A model generated the notes under the pieces. It saw only the letters and a list, made by a program, of their open reading frames with translations. It did not search any database and had not been told where the DNA came from. 64,000 nucleotides of DNA from contig NZ_FORN01000024.1 in the NCBI RefSeq assembly GCF_900114015.1, positions 1-64,000 on the forward strand. The letters are read 5' to 3'. This document shows, piece by piece, positions 34,886-45,385 of this stretch; position 1 is the first letter of the stretch, and every line of letters starts with the position of its first letter. Both the position numbers and the translations under genes were made by a program. Origin of the DNA: Caulobacter sp. UNC279MFTsu5.1 (GTDB lineage Bacteria; Pseudomonadota; Alphaproteobacteria; Caulobacterales; Caulobacteraceae).

Positions 34886-35802
34886 GGGGCCACCGGGACG
34901 ACGGGCGTGGCGGCGACCGGGGCGGCCGGGGCCTGGGCGCGCGTCACCTGGACCAGGCCCGCCAGGGCGTCGGCGCGGATGGCGGCGATGTGGCGATCGA
35001 TCTCGACCCGGCGCTCGGCGGCGGCGCGCCAGGGGGCCAGCACCGTCTGGGCCGGCGCCGGCAGGCGCTCGACGGCGGTCAGCGCGCCCTCGATGTCGCC
35101 CTCGTTCACCAACGTCTGCGCACGGCCCAGCACCGCGTCGGGGCTCTGGCCCTGGGTCGAGCCCACCTGGCGGATCGAGACGATGCTGGACAGGGCGTGC
35201 CGCAGTCGGGCCAGGAAATCGGCGTTGCGGCCGGGGTCGCGGGCGGCGACGGCGGCGCGGCCGGCCAGGGCCGCGAACTCGTCGGCCAGGCCCGCGCGGG
35301 TCGGCGCGCCGTCCTGGGCCAGGCGCGCCAGGGCCCGCAGGTCGGGCGACAGGGGCAGCACCCGCTCCAGGCTGACCAGCTCCTCGGCGAACGGCCGCGC
35401 GGTGCGGGCGGCGTCGGCCAGGGTGGCGGCGGCCAGGGCCGCGCCGGCGGCGTCCAGCGCCCGCTGCTGGCCGGTCTCGAGCACGGCGACCCGGCCTTCC
35501 AGCTGGGCCACGTCCTCGGCGGCCAACGGCGGGACGGCGGCGACGCTGGGCGCGCTCCGGAACGACGGAGCAGCGGGCGACGGCGACGGAGCCGGACCGC
35601 CCGCGGACTGCTGGACCGTCGGCGGCGCCTTGGCGCGCGAGAACCAGGTCGGGCCGAATCGCGCCAGGGCCGCGCCGGTCGCCACGCAGAGGATCCCGAA
35701 GGCGATCAGCGCCCAGAAGCCCGGCCCCAGCAGGCGACGACGGCGATACAGCGCCGGGTCGCGCGGCGCATCGGAGTCAACGGGATCTGGAGCGAGCGTC
35801 AT
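34882..35802 (-). CDS. Mitofilin/Mic60-like inner-membrane protein
   Basis: A 306-residue protein: a short cytoplasmic arm, one transmembrane helix at about 28-48 (LLGPGFWALIAFGILCVATG), a Pro/Ser-rich linker, a predicted coiled-coil segment (about 90-150: VAQLEGRVAVLETGQQRALD), and a C-terminal region with the mitofilin-type helical signature. Alphaproteobacterial Mic60 homologues lie beside haem genes and shape intracytoplasmic membranes in phototrophs; Caulobacter has no such membranes, so the role here is open. ATG 35802 was chosen over an ATG six codons upstream. A dispersed palindromic repeat lies between it and hemD. Confidence 0.82.
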   Translation of the reverse strand: MTLAPDPVDSDAPRDPALYRRRRLLGPGFWALIAFGILCVATGAALARFGPTWFSRAKAPPTVQQSAGGPAPSPSPAAPSFRSAPSVAAVPPLAAEDVAQLEGRVAVLETGQQRALDAAGAALAAATLADAARTARPFAEELVSLERVLPLSPDLRALARLAQDGAPTRAGLADEFAALAGRAAVAARDPGRNADFLARLRHALSSIVSIRQVGSTQGQSPDAVLGRAQTLVNEGDIEGALTAVERLPAPAQTVLAPWRAAAERRVEIDRHIAAIRADALAGLVQVTRAQAPAAPVAATPVVPVAP

Positions 35803-35844
35803 GCGCCATTCGTGCCCCACGCCGCCGCGCCGCGCAATGTTCAG

Positions 35845-35909
35845 CTAGAGCATTTTCGCGCGAAGCGGGCGCCGGCTCGCATGAAGAAAATGCGCCAGAA
35901 CAAGGATCT
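35845..35909 (-). repeat. Dispersed palindromic repeat, copy 1 (inverted)
   Basis: Bases from CTAGAGCATTTTCGCGCGAA to AAGAAAATGCGCCAGAACA and onward to 35909 are the reverse complement of the elements at 40540 and 44721. GCATTTTC and GAAAATGC arms pair across a GC-rich centre. It sits inside the hem operon, and its last bases overlap the hemD stop codon. Confidence 0.85.
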
Positions 35910-36615
35910 AGGGCGCGAGCAGACCCAGCAGCGCGGTTTCGGTCGGGTGCGGCGCGGACATCACGCAGCCCAGGCCGCCCGCTTGCACCAGCGTCCCGAG
36001 CGGCCGGGCCACCGCCGCCGACAGGCACAGCGCCCGCAGGCCCGGCGCGGGGCGCTCCGCCAGCCATCGGGACAAGGCCCGCGCCGCGCGCGGCGAATGC
36101 AGCAGCACCGCCTCCAGCGCGTCCAGCCCAGCCAGGGTCGCGGGGGCGGGATCGCGGTCGACCGTTTCGTAGACGGCCACGCGCCGGGCGCACAGCCCGG
36201 CCGCGACCAGGGGCGAAACCAGGTCGCCCGCCGGCTCCAGGGCAGAAGGATGCAGCACCGCGCCGTCCAGGCGCTCGGCCTGGCCCAGGATCAGGCCCGC
36301 CAGCGCCTGGACGTCGCCGTCGGCCGAGGCGACCGTCGCGAAGCCGGCCTCGCGGGCCGTCTTCGCGGTCCGCTCGCCGACCGCGAAGACCGGCCGATCC
36401 CGATCGCGATGGAGGCGGGCGAAGGCGGCGACGCCGTTGGCGCTGGTGAAGGCCAGGGCGGCGACGCCGGCCAGGTCGAGGCTCGGCGACAGGTCGCGGA
36501 CCTCCAGCAGCGGGTCGACCAGCGGCGCCAGGCCCATCGCCTGAAGGCGGGCGGCGGTGGCTTCCGCGCCCGGCGAGGCCCGGGTGACCCAGATCCGCCG
36601 CGCGCCGCCCGTCAT
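35908..36615 (-). CDS. hemD: Uroporphyrinogen-III synthase
   Basis: Cyclises hydroxymethylbilane with ring-D inversion to uroporphyrinogen III, the branch point to haem, sirohaem and cobalamin. The 235-residue protein has the two-domain HemD architecture: VTRASPGAEATAARL at the N-terminus, LAFTSANGVAAFARL (about 54-68), FAVGERTAKTARE, and SPRAARALSRWL in the second domain. HemD proteins diverge strongly, but length, motifs and the position 4 bases downstream of hemC make the call secure. A dispersed repeat overlaps its stop codon. Confidence 0.93.
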   Translation of the reverse strand: MTGGARRIWVTRASPGAEATAARLQAMGLAPLVDPLLEVRDLSPSLDLAGVAALAFTSANGVAAFARLHRDRDRPVFAVGERTAKTAREAGFATVASADGDVQALAGLILGQAERLDGAVLHPSALEPAGDLVSPLVAAGLCARRVAVYETVDRDPAPATLAGLDALEAVLLHSPRAARALSRWLAERPAPGLRALCLSAAVARPLGTLVQAGGLGCVMSAPHPTETALLGLLAP

Positions 36616-36619
36616 CGGC

Positions 36620-37576
36620 CTACTCGGTCAGGATCAGGGCCGGGCCGCCCTCGGCGCGGACGGCGCTTCCAAGCTCCAGGCCCAGGGCCCGGGCCTCGTC
36701 GGTCGCCTCGTGACCGGAGAGGGTGATGGCGCCCTCGCGCCGGAAGCGCTGGGCGCCGTCCGGGGTCAGGGCCTCGACGATCAGGGTCAGGTCCAGGCCG
36801 TCCAGCCGGGCATGGGCGCCGACCGCCGTGCGGCACGAGCCCTCCAGGGCGTAGAGCGCGCCCCGCTCGGCGGCGACGGCCAGGGTCGTGGCCTGGCAGC
36901 GGACGGCCTGCAGCCAGGGCAGGTCGACGTCCTCGGCCCGGGTCTCGATCACCAGGGCGCCCTGGCCCGGGGCCGGCGGGGCGGCCAGCGGGTCGAGCCA
37001 GCTGCGGGTCAGATGGCCCAGGCCCAGGCGATTGAGCCCCGACTGGGCCAGCAGGATGGCGTCGGCCTCGCCGCGTTCCAGCTTGGCCAGGCGGGTGTCG
37101 ACATTGCCGCGCAGCATGACGATCTCGAGGTCGGGCCGCACGTGCAGGGCCTGGGCCTGGCGACGCAGCGAGGCCGTGCCCAGGCGCGCGCCCTGGGGCA
37201 GGTCCTCCAGGCGTTCGGCCACGGAACTGATGAAGGCGTCGCGCGGATCCTCGCGCTCGGGCGTGGCGGCCAGCACCAGGCCCGGCGGCAGTTCGGCGGG
37301 CATGTCCTTCAGCGAATGGACGGCGCAGTCGATGCGGCCGTCCAGCAGCGCTTCCTCGATCTCCTTGGTGAACAGCCCCTTGCCGCCGATCTCCATCAGC
37401 CGGCGATCCTGGATGCGGTCGCCGCTGGTGACGATCGGGATCAGCTGGGCGAAGGCCTCCGGATCGTCGCCGGGACCGGCGCCGAGCGCCGCCGCGATGC
37501 GGGCCTGCATCAGGCCGGACTGGGCCAGCGACAGCTTCGAGCCGCGCGCGCCGATGCGGATGGGTTGCCGGGACAC
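36620..37576 (-). CDS. hemC: Hydroxymethylbilane synthase (porphobilinogen deaminase)
   Basis: Joins four porphobilinogen units into hydroxymethylbilane. The 318-residue protein has IGARGSKLSLAQS at the N-terminus, HSLKDMPAELPPG, LGTASLRRQAQ, the RGNVDTRL segment, and Cys248 in LEGSCRTAVG, which carries the dipyrromethane cofactor. Length is standard. It is the first gene of the leftward hem operon and divergent from tsaD across a 71-base gap that must hold both promoters. Confidence 0.96.
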   Translation of the reverse strand: MSRQPIRIGARGSKLSLAQSGLMQARIAAALGAGPGDDPEAFAQLIPIVTSGDRIQDRRLMEIGGKGLFTKEIEEALLDGRIDCAVHSLKDMPAELPPGLVLAATPEREDPRDAFISSVAERLEDLPQGARLGTASLRRQAQALHVRPDLEIVMLRGNVDTRLAKLERGEADAILLAQSGLNRLGLGHLTRSWLDPLAAPPAPGQGALVIETRAEDVDLPWLQAVRCQATTLAVAAERGALYALEGSCRTAVGAHARLDGLDLTLIVEALTPDGAQRFRREGAITLSGHEATDEARALGLELGSAVRAEGGPALILTE

Positions 37577-37647
37577 GGTGGGGGCGTTACCTGCAGAGCG
37601 AATAAGAGCCTTCGCTGCTACAGGAGCGGCGAGACCCCGGCAACCGA

Positions 37648-38751
37648 ATGACGCCCCTTACGAAGTCGACCCTCACCATCCTCGGCCTGGAGACCAGCTG
37701 CGACGAGACCGCCGCGTCCGTCGTGCGCCGGGACGCGGACGGCCGCGTCGAGGTGCTGTCGTCGATCGTCGGCACCCAGTTCGAGCAGCACGCCCCGTTC
37801 GGCGGGGTGGTGCCGGAAATCGCCGCCCGCGCCCACGTCGAGGCCATCGACGCCGTGGCGGCCGAGGCCATGCGCGCGGCGGGGCTGGACTTCGGCGCCC
37901 TGGACGGGGTGGCCGCCACCGCCGGCCCGGGCCTGGTGGGGGGGGTGATGGTCGGCCTGGCGTTCGGCAAGGCCGTGGCCCTGGCCCGCGACCTGCCGCT
38001 GGTGGCGGTTAACCACCTGGAAGGCCACGCGGTCTCGGCCCGGCTGGGGGCGTCGATCGATTATCCGTTCCTGCTGCTGCTGGTCTCGGGCGGTCACTGC
38101 CAGCTCCTGGAAGTGGCCGGGGTCGGGGCCTGCACCCGCCTGGGCACCACCATCGACGACGCGGCGGGCGAGGCCTTCGACAAGATCGCCAAGAGCCTGG
38201 GCCTGCCCTATCCGGGCGGTCCGGCCCTGGAGAAGCTGGCGGCGACCGGCGACCCGAGCCGGTTCGACCTGCCGCGCGCCCTGCTGGGCCGCAAGGACTG
38301 CGACTTCTCGTTCTCGGGCCTGAAGACCGCCGCCGCGCGGCTGGCCGAGAAGATCACGGACGCGCGGGAGCGCGCCGACCTGGCCGCCGCCGTCCAGTTC
38401 GCCATCGCCCGCCAGCTGTCCGAGCGCACGGACCGGGCGATGAAGCTCTACGCCGCCGGCCATCCGGGCCAGGCCCTGCGCTTCGTCGTGGCCGGCGGGG
38501 TGGCCGCCAATGGCGCGGTGCGCGCCGCGCTGCAGAAGAACTGCGCCGATAACGGCTTTTCGTTCGACGCCCCGCCGCTGGCCTATTGCACCGACAACGC
38601 CGCCATGATCGCCCTGGCCGGGGCCGAGCGGCTGGCGGTCGGGATCTCCGACGACCTCGACGCCGTGGCGCGTCCGCGCTGGCCGCTGGACGAAGCGGCG
38701 GCGCTATCCAATCCGAGCAACAGTTTCGGCCGCAAGGGAGCCAAGGCATGA
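37648..38751 (+). CDS. tsaD: tRNA N6-adenosine threonylcarbamoyltransferase
   Basis: Transfers threonylcarbamoyl to A37 of ANN-decoding tRNAs, essential for translation fidelity. The 367-residue ASKHA-fold protein has [16 protein letters not shown] at the N-terminus, the metal-binding histidines in [12 protein letters not shown] and [10 protein letters not shown] motifs, [11 protein letters not shown] and [13 protein letters not shown]. Start ATG 37648 gives 10 residues before the first strand. Its TGA overlaps the ATG of gpsA by 4 bases, a linkage seen in other alphaproteobacteria. Confidence 0.95.
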   Translation: MTPLTKSTLTILGLETSCDETAASVVRRDADGRVEVLSSIVGTQFEQHAPFGGVVPEIAARAHVEAIDAVAAEAMRAAGLDFGALDGVAATAGPGLVGGVMVGLAFGKAVALARDLPLVAVNHLEGHAVSARLGASIDYPFLLLLVSGGHCQLLEVAGVGACTRLGTTIDDAAGEAFDKIAKSLGLPYPGGPALEKLAATGDPSRFDLPRALLGRKDCDFSFSGLKTAAARLAEKITDARERADLAAAVQFAIARQLSERTDRAMKLYAAGHPGQALRFVVAGGVAANGAVRAALQKNCADNGFSFDAPPLAYCTDNAAMIALAGAERLAVGISDDLDAVARPRWPLDEAAALSNPSNSFGRKGAKA

Positions 38752-39743
38752 CCTTCACGCACGCGGGCGTCATCGGCGCCGGGGCCTGGGGCACGGCCCT
38801 GGCCCAGGTCGCGGCCCGGGCGGGCCTCCAGGTCACCCTGCAAGCGCGCGAGCCCGAGGTCGTCGCCTCGATCGCCGCCGACCGCGAGAACGCCATGTTC
38901 CTGGCCGGGGTGAAGCTGGAGGAGGCCATCATGGCTTCGGCCGACATGGCCGCGCTGTCAGCCTGCGACCTGATCCTGGCCGTGCCGCCGGCTCAGCACC
39001 TGCGCTCGGCCCTCACGGCCCTGAAGCCGCACCTGCAGGCCGGCGTCCCGGTGGTGCTATGCTCCAAGGGCGTCGAGCAGGGCACGCTGAAACTGATGAG
39101 CGACGTCGCCGCCGAGGTGCTGCCGGGCCAGCCGATCGCCGTGCTGTCAGGGCCCAGCTTCGCCGGCGAGGTGGCGCGCGGCCTGCCCACCGCCGTCACC
39201 CTGGCCTGCGAGGACGAGGATCTGGGCCGCCGGATCGGCGCGGCGATCGCCATCCCGACCTTCCGCCCCTACTGGGCCGCCGACGTGATCGGGGCCGAGG
39301 CCGGCGGGGCGGTGAAGAACGTCCTGGCCATCGCCTGCGGCATTTCCGAGGGCAAGGCCCTGGGCCGCAGCGCCCACGCCGCCCTGATCACCCGCGGCTT
39401 CGCCGAACTGACCCGCCTGGCCGTCGCCCTGGGCGGCAAGGCCGAGACCGTCGCCGGCCTGTGCGGCCTGGGCGACCTGGTCCTGACCTGCTCCAGCCCG
39501 CAGTCGCGCAACATGAGCGTCGGCTTGGCCCTGGGCGGCGGCCAGACCCTGGACCAGGCCCTGGCCGGCAAGGTCTCGGTGGCCGAGGGCGTCGCCTCGG
39601 CGCCGGCTGTCCGCGCCCTGGCCCGCTCGCTGGGCGTCGAGACTCCGATCTGCGAGGCCGTCGCCGCCATCCTGGCCGGCGAGGTCGACGTCGACAGCGC
39701 CATCCTGGGCCTGCTCTCGCGGCCCCTGAAGGCCGAGGCCTGA
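38748..39743 (+). CDS. gpsA: Glycerol-3-phosphate dehydrogenase [NAD(P)+]
   Basis: Reduces dihydroxyacetone phosphate to sn-glycerol 3-phosphate for phospholipid synthesis. The 331-residue protein has the Rossmann motif [11 protein letters not shown] (about 9-19), [40 protein letters not shown] (signature) and the catalytic Lys in [14 protein letters not shown], with [18 protein letters not shown] late. The ATG at 38748 overlaps the tsaD stop. A YciI-family gene follows 23 bases after the stop and may be co-transcribed. Confidence 0.96.
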   Translation: MTFTHAGVIGAGAWGTALAQVAARAGLQVTLQAREPEVVASIAADRENAMFLAGVKLEEAIMASADMAALSACDLILAVPPAQHLRSALTALKPHLQAGVPVVLCSKGVEQGTLKLMSDVAAEVLPGQPIAVLSGPSFAGEVARGLPTAVTLACEDEDLGRRIGAAIAIPTFRPYWAADVIGAEAGGAVKNVLAIACGISEGKALGRSAHAALITRGFAELTRLAVALGGKAETVAGLCGLGDLVLTCSSPQSRNMSVGLALGGGQTLDQALAGKVSVAEGVASAPAVRALARSLGVETPICEAVAAILAGEVDVDSAILGLLSRPLKAEA

Positions 39744-39766
39744 TCCCTTTCGAAGAGGAAACCGCA

Positions 39767-40048
39767 ATGCCGCTCTACGCCATCATCTGCAAGGACAAGC
39801 CCGGCGCGCTCGAAACCCGCCTGGCGACCCGTCCCACCCACCTGGACTATCTGAACAACTCGAAGAACCTGAAGCTGGCCGGCGCCCTGCTGGACGACGA
39901 CGGCAACCCCATCGGCTCGATCATCGTGGTCGAGGCCGAAGACAAGGCCGCCGCCCAGGCCCAGGCCGACAACGACCCCTTCACCGCGGCCGGCGTGTTC
40001 GAAAGCGTCGAGGTGCATTTCTGGCGGCTGGCGATCGGCAGCGTCTAA
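39767..40048 (+). CDS. YciI-family protein
   Basis: A 93-residue small protein with the ferredoxin-like alpha/beta fold of the YciI family: MPLYAIICKDKPGALETRL, then RPTHLDYLNN with the conserved His, and DPFTAAGVFESVEVHFWRL at the end. Members are thought to be small enzymes or binding proteins of unclear substrate. GAAGAGGAA is a strong ribosome site 6 bases before the ATG. It is probably the third gene of the tsaD-gpsA run; a palindromic intergenic element starts 4 bases after its stop. Confidence 0.85.
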   Translation: MPLYAIICKDKPGALETRLATRPTHLDYLNNSKNLKLAGALLDDDGNPIGSIIVVEAEDKAAAQAQADNDPFTAAGVFESVEVHFWRLAIGSV

Positions 40049-40051
40049 AAC

Positions 40052-40154
40052 TGTCATCCCGGACAAGCGAGCAGCGCGCCGATCCGGGACCGACGCCTGA
40101 GCGCCGGCGCTTCCGGCGGTCCCGGATAACGGCTTCGCCGTTTCCGGGATGACA
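40052..40154. repeat. Intergenic palindromic element (TGTCATCCCGG type), copy 1
   Basis: Perfect 11-bp end arms TGTCATCCCGG (40052-40062) and CCGGGATGACA (40144-40154) bracket 81 bases. The right half (40122-40154) has an inner ACGG-CTTCG-CCGT hairpin and closely matches the element at 50417-50460. Confidence 0.85.
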
Positions 40155-40170
40155 ATCATATTTGAACCCC

Positions 40171-40539
40171 ATGTCCCGCACCGACCTCGCCAACCCCGCC
40201 CGGCCCGCCGCTGGCACGATCCTGTGCCCGCTGGACGAGATCGCCTCGCCCGGCGCGCGGGGCTTTCGCTTCCGGGTCGAGGACGCCGTGTTCGCCGGCT
40301 TCGTCGTCCGGCGGGGCCAGGCCGTGGTCGGCTACGTCGACAGCTGTCCGCACGCCGGCTGGCCCCTGGCCGGGCCGAACGGCCGGTTCCTGACCCGCGA
40401 GAACGACCTGATCCTCTGCGCCGGCCACGCGGCCCTGTTCCGGATCGAGGACGGAGCGATGGTGGCCGGGCCTTGCCAGGACGTCGCCTTGACGCCCTGG
40501 CCCGTAAGGATCGAGGGCTCGGATATCGTCGTCGTCTAA
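40171..40539 (+). CDS. Rieske [2Fe-2S] ferredoxin-like protein
   Basis: A 122-residue single-domain Rieske protein. Cys59-x-His61 in SCPHAGWPL and Cys83-x2-His86 in LCAGHAALF bind the cluster; the short spacing and absence of a signal or anchor fit soluble cytoplasmic electron-transfer proteins of oxygenase type. Partner enzymes are not nearby. ATG 40171 was chosen; a TTG three codons upstream is possible, and neither has a clear ribosome site, suggesting weak or leaderless translation. A dispersed palindromic repeat begins at its stop codon. Confidence 0.87.
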   Translation: MSRTDLANPARPAAGTILCPLDEIASPGARGFRFRVEDAVFAGFVVRRGQAVVGYVDSCPHAGWPLAGPNGRFLTRENDLILCAGHAALFRIEDGAMVAGPCQDVALTPWPVRIEGSDIVVV

Positions 40540-40604
40540 ATCTTTGTTTTAACGCATTTTCTTCACGCGAACCGGTGTCCACTTCGCTCGAAAATGCTTT
40601 CGAA
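40540..40604 (+). repeat. Dispersed palindromic repeat, copy 2
   Basis: Begins right after the Rieske stop codon with ATCTTTGTTTTAACGCATTT and runs through CACGCGAACCGGTGTCCACT to GAAAATGCTTTCGA. GCATTTTC and GAAAATGC form the outer arms. It matches the copies at 35845 and 44721. Confidence 0.88.
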
Positions 40605-40662
40605 CCTCGTCTTAACCCGTTCGACCTAGGCTTGCGCCCGACACAAACCGGGAAACCGCGCC

Positions 40663-41445
40663 ATGGCCGACGGGTCCACGACCAATTTCGACGCCGAACT
40701 GACCGACGCCCAGGACGCCCGAGGCTTGGGGGCCAAGCTGCGTTCGTTCGCCAAGGTCAACCCACGCTTCGCCCCGGACCTGGCCCGCACCATGCTGGCC
40801 AGGCGCGACCATTCGGTGGTCGAGGCCTTCAACGCCCACAGCGAAAAGACCGGCTACGAGTTCACCTCGGGCTGGGCGTCCAACAACATCCCGTTCGTCA
40901 CGCCGCTGCTGCGCGCCTTCGCCGGCAAGCGCGGCGACGCGCCGATCCGCTATCTGGAGATCGGGGCCTATGAGGGCCGCAACCTGGCCTTCATGGACTG
41001 GCTGATGCCGGACCGCCTGGACGTCACGGTGATCGATCCCTGGTTCGACGAGGCCCTGAACCCGGAAGAGAAATACCACGCCGTCGAGCCGCGCTTTCAC
41101 CGCAACATGGCCCGCACCTCGTTCCGGTCGATGACCGCCCGCAAGGGGTTCTCGACCTACGAGCTGCCCAAGATGCTGGCGGCCGGCGAGCAGTTCGACC
41201 TGATCTATGTCGACGGCAGCCACACGGCCCTGGCCGTGCTGATCGACCTGTGCTTCTGCGCCAGCCTGCTGAGCGTGGGCGGCATGATGGTGCTGGACGA
41301 CTACTGGCACGACATCAGCGAGATCGGCGGCCCGGGCGTGAAACAGGCCACCGACCAGTTCTACGGCGCCTTCGGGCGGTATTTCGAGATCACCGCGGTG
41401 TACCGGCAGGTGGCGCTGACCAAGATCGCCGAAATTCCGCGGTAA
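40663..41445 (+). CDS. SAM-dependent methyltransferase, class I
   Basis: A 260-residue protein with a Rossmann methyltransferase core. Motif I is RYLEIGAYEGRNLAF (about 104-118), followed by VTVIDPWF at the acidic end of strand 2, FDLIYVDGSHTAL (the DGSH seen in the Methyltransf_24 group) and MMVLDDYWHD. The first 80 residues are a helical extension. Members of this group methylate sugars or cell-surface glycans, but no substrate can be assigned from sequence. It is monocistronic, followed by a nested inverted repeat. Confidence 0.83.
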   Translation: MADGSTTNFDAELTDAQDARGLGAKLRSFAKVNPRFAPDLARTMLARRDHSVVEAFNAHSEKTGYEFTSGWASNNIPFVTPLLRAFAGKRGDAPIRYLEIGAYEGRNLAFMDWLMPDRLDVTVIDPWFDEALNPEEKYHAVEPRFHRNMARTSFRSMTARKGFSTYELPKMLAAGEQFDLIYVDGSHTALAVLIDLCFCASLLSVGGMMVLDDYWHDISEIGGPGVKQATDQFYGAFGRYFEITAVYRQVALTKIAEIPR

Positions 41446-41452
41446 GAGACGA

Positions 41453-41600
41453 TCCTTCTCCCCTTGCGGGGGAAGGTGGCCTCCGAAGGAGGTCGGATGA
41501 GGGGTCGCGCCGGCATCTCCGCCGCCGTACGCAGCGACATCTTTCATCGACCCCTCATCCGTCGGCTTCGCCGACACCTTCTCCCGCAAGGGGAGAAGGA
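41453..41600. repeat. Nested perfect inverted repeats
   Basis: Outer arms: TCCTTCTCCCCTTGCGGG (41453-41470) and its perfect 18-base complement (41583-41600). Inner arms: CGGATGAGGGGTCG (41494-41507) and CGACCCCTCATCCG (41548-41561). The convergent genes on either side end just outside, so it may also end transcription. It looks like an intergenic mobile palindrome. Confidence 0.85.
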
Positions 41601-41606
41601 CAAGAT

Positions 41607-42356
41607 CTAAACCCTGACCTCCGCCGAAAACTCCGCCAGGTCCTCGATCAGCGACTTGGCCGCCTGGGCCACCAGCGCTCCGCCCTTCTCCGGCGTGGCC
41701 TGGCCCGGGTCGGAGCCCATGCGGCCGTCGGCGTAGCGAGCGCGGAAGTCCAGGGCCTCGCGGATCGGGCCGGTGGGGGCGATCCTGGGCGCGTAGTCGG
41801 CGGTCTTGATGCTGTCCGGGTAGCCCCACTGGGTCACGGCGATCTCGGACGGGGTCGCATGGCTGCCGTGGCCGACCGGGAACTGCTGGTTGGCCAGGCT
41901 GAGCACGCCCTTCAGATCCCACCAGTTCTTCAGCTTCAGGGCGAACGGGGCGCGCTCCTTGCGGAAGCTGTACTCGGCGTAGATCTCCGAGAAGGCCGCC
42001 TCGATCGAGGCGACGTTGCCGCCGTGGCCGTTGAGGAAATAGATCTTCTCGAAGCCGTGCGCGCCCAGCGACCGCACCCAGTCGCCGATCGCGGCGATGA
42101 AGGTCGAGGGCCGCAGGAAGATGGTCCCCGGGAAGGCCAGGTGATGCTGGGCCATGCCGACATTGAAGGTCGGGGCCACCAGCACGGCGTCCGACAGCTT
42201 GGACGCCTCGTGCGAGATGATCTCCGGACACAGCCAGTCGGTGCCCAGCAGGCCCGTCGGGCCGTGCTGCTCGTTCGAGCCAATCGGCACCACCACCGTC
42301 TTCGAGGTCTTCAGATAGGCCTCGATCTCGGGCCAGGTCGAAAGGGCGAGCAGCAT
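41607..42356 (-). CDS. Creatininase-family amidohydrolase
   Basis: A 249-residue metal-dependent amidohydrolase of the creatininase/MftE family. VVVPIGSNEQHGPTGLLGTD carries the conserved Glu and His, DAVLVAPTFNVGMAQHHLAF a second cluster, and FLNGHGGNVASIEAAF the signature; VGHGSHATPSEIAVT adds a further metal ligand region. Members open cyclic amides or act in cofactor pathways such as mycofactocin and FAPy deformylation; no mycofactocin genes are present here, so the substrate is unknown. ATG 42356 follows GGAG at 10 bases. Confidence 0.85.
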   Translation of the reverse strand: MLLALSTWPEIEAYLKTSKTVVVPIGSNEQHGPTGLLGTDWLCPEIISHEASKLSDAVLVAPTFNVGMAQHHLAFPGTIFLRPSTFIAAIGDWVRSLGAHGFEKIYFLNGHGGNVASIEAAFSEIYAEYSFRKERAPFALKLKNWWDLKGVLSLANQQFPVGHGSHATPSEIAVTQWGYPDSIKTADYAPRIAPTGPIREALDFRARYADGRMGSDPGQATPEKGGALVAQAAKSLIEDLAEFSAEVRV

Positions 42357-42692
42357 GGCTGGAAACTCCGCGAGACATCCTGGGCGGCGCCGGGGAAGGC
42401 CCGCGCCCAACTTGGGCAGGGCTTTACGCCCTTCCAACGGTGAAGCCGACCCTCTTTGCGAACGGAAGAGAGCCAGGACGCTGTTCTCGGGCCGCTGGGA
42501 CGAGCAGAAGCCCTATCCGCGGGTGGTTCCGCAGCCGTGCTGACCCGCCAGCCTTAGACGGCGCACGCCCGGCAGCCCGACCACAGCCGCGCCCTGAACG
42601 GACGATCGTTTCGAGAAACCGCAGAGGTCTTCTTGCGCGACGCGCCGCACCGCGCATAACTCCGCCGCAACAAGGCCAAGGGAGTAGACGGC

Positions 42693-44633
<1,941 letters not shown>

Positions 44634-44648
44634 CGGCCTCACCCTCGA

Positions 44649-44686
44649 CGTCCGTCATCCCCGACCGGTTCGGACAATGACGGACG
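44649..44686. repeat. 10-bp perfect inverted repeat after acs
   Basis: CGTCCGTCAT (44649-44658) and ATGACGGACG (44677-44686) enclose 18 bases containing a small CCG-ACCGGTT-CGG hairpin. It starts 15 bases past the acs stop. No T-run follows; it may be a factor-dependent terminator. Confidence 0.6.
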
Positions 44687-44720
44687 AAGAAGCCGCTTCA
44701 ATCCCGCCCCGGAACGCTCT

Positions 44721-44785
44721 GGATCTTTGTTCTGGCGCATTTCCTTCACGCGAACCGGTATCCACTTCGCTCGAAAATGCTCTAG
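44721..44785 (+). repeat. Dispersed palindromic repeat, copy 3
   Basis: GGATCTTTGTTCTGGCGCAT through CACGCGAACCGGTATCCACT to CGAAAATGCTCTAG. Nearly identical to copy 2 over about 60 bases and to copy 1 in reverse complement. It ends 9 bases before the next start codon. Confidence 0.88.
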
Positions 44786-44794
44786 CCTCCATCC

Positions 44795-45385
44795 ATGCGT
44801 GGCCGAGCCCTTGTCGTTGCGTTCGTGATGCTGGCGGTCCCCGCGGTCGCCGGCGTCCCGGATCCGAGCCCGGACTGGCTGCGCCGGATCGAAAGCGGCG
44901 ACGTCGCCCTGGAGGCCCATACCGACCCGACCGGCCGGGGCGGCCAGGTGCGGGCGATGATCGACATCGCCGCGCCGCCGCAGGTGGTCTGGGCGACCAT
45001 CCTCGACTGCGGGCGGGCCGCCCGGATGACCCCCAGCGTCAAGCGCTGCACCGTGCTGTCGCGCGATCCTTCCGGCCGCGAGGAGCTGCGCGAACACGTG
45101 GTCAAGTGGAGCTTCCTGCTGCCGGCCCTGCACTCGACCTCGCGGCTGGCCCTGGAGCCCTACCGGCGCATCGCCTTCCGCTGCGAGGCCGGCGACATCA
45201 GGGACTGCGAGGGCCAGTGGCTGCTGGAGCCGCGCGACGGCGGGCGGGGCACCCGCGTCACCTACGAGAACCGCGCCACCGCGCCCTTCGGCCTGCCCGA
45301 CGGCGTGACGATCATGGCCATGCGCCGCGACGTCCCCACCGCCCTGCGGGCCCTGCGCCGCGAAAGCGTGGCGGCGGCGCGATGA
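44795..45385 (+). CDS. Secreted SRPBCC/START-like lipid-binding protein
   Basis: A 196-residue protein with an N-terminal signal peptide (RGRALVVAFVMLAVPAVAG, cleavage about residue 19). The mature part fits the SRPBCC helix-grip fold: AMIDIAAPPQVVWATILDC, the central VVKWSFLLP strand and a C-terminal helix (MAMRRDVPTALRALRRE). Such proteins bind hydrophobic ligands in a deep pocket; a periplasmic lipid carrier is plausible. Its stop overlaps the ATG of the DCC gene by 4 bases, making it first in a three-gene operon. The upstream dispersed repeat lies 9 bases before its ATG, leaving little room for a promoter. Confidence 0.75.
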   Translation: MRGRALVVAFVMLAVPAVAGVPDPSPDWLRRIESGDVALEAHTDPTGRGGQVRAMIDIAAPPQVVWATILDCGRAARMTPSVKRCTVLSRDPSGREELREHVVKWSFLLPALHSTSRLALEPYRRIAFRCEAGDIRDCEGQWLLEPRDGGRGTRVTYENRATAPFGLPDGVTIMAMRRDVPTALRALRRESVAAAR

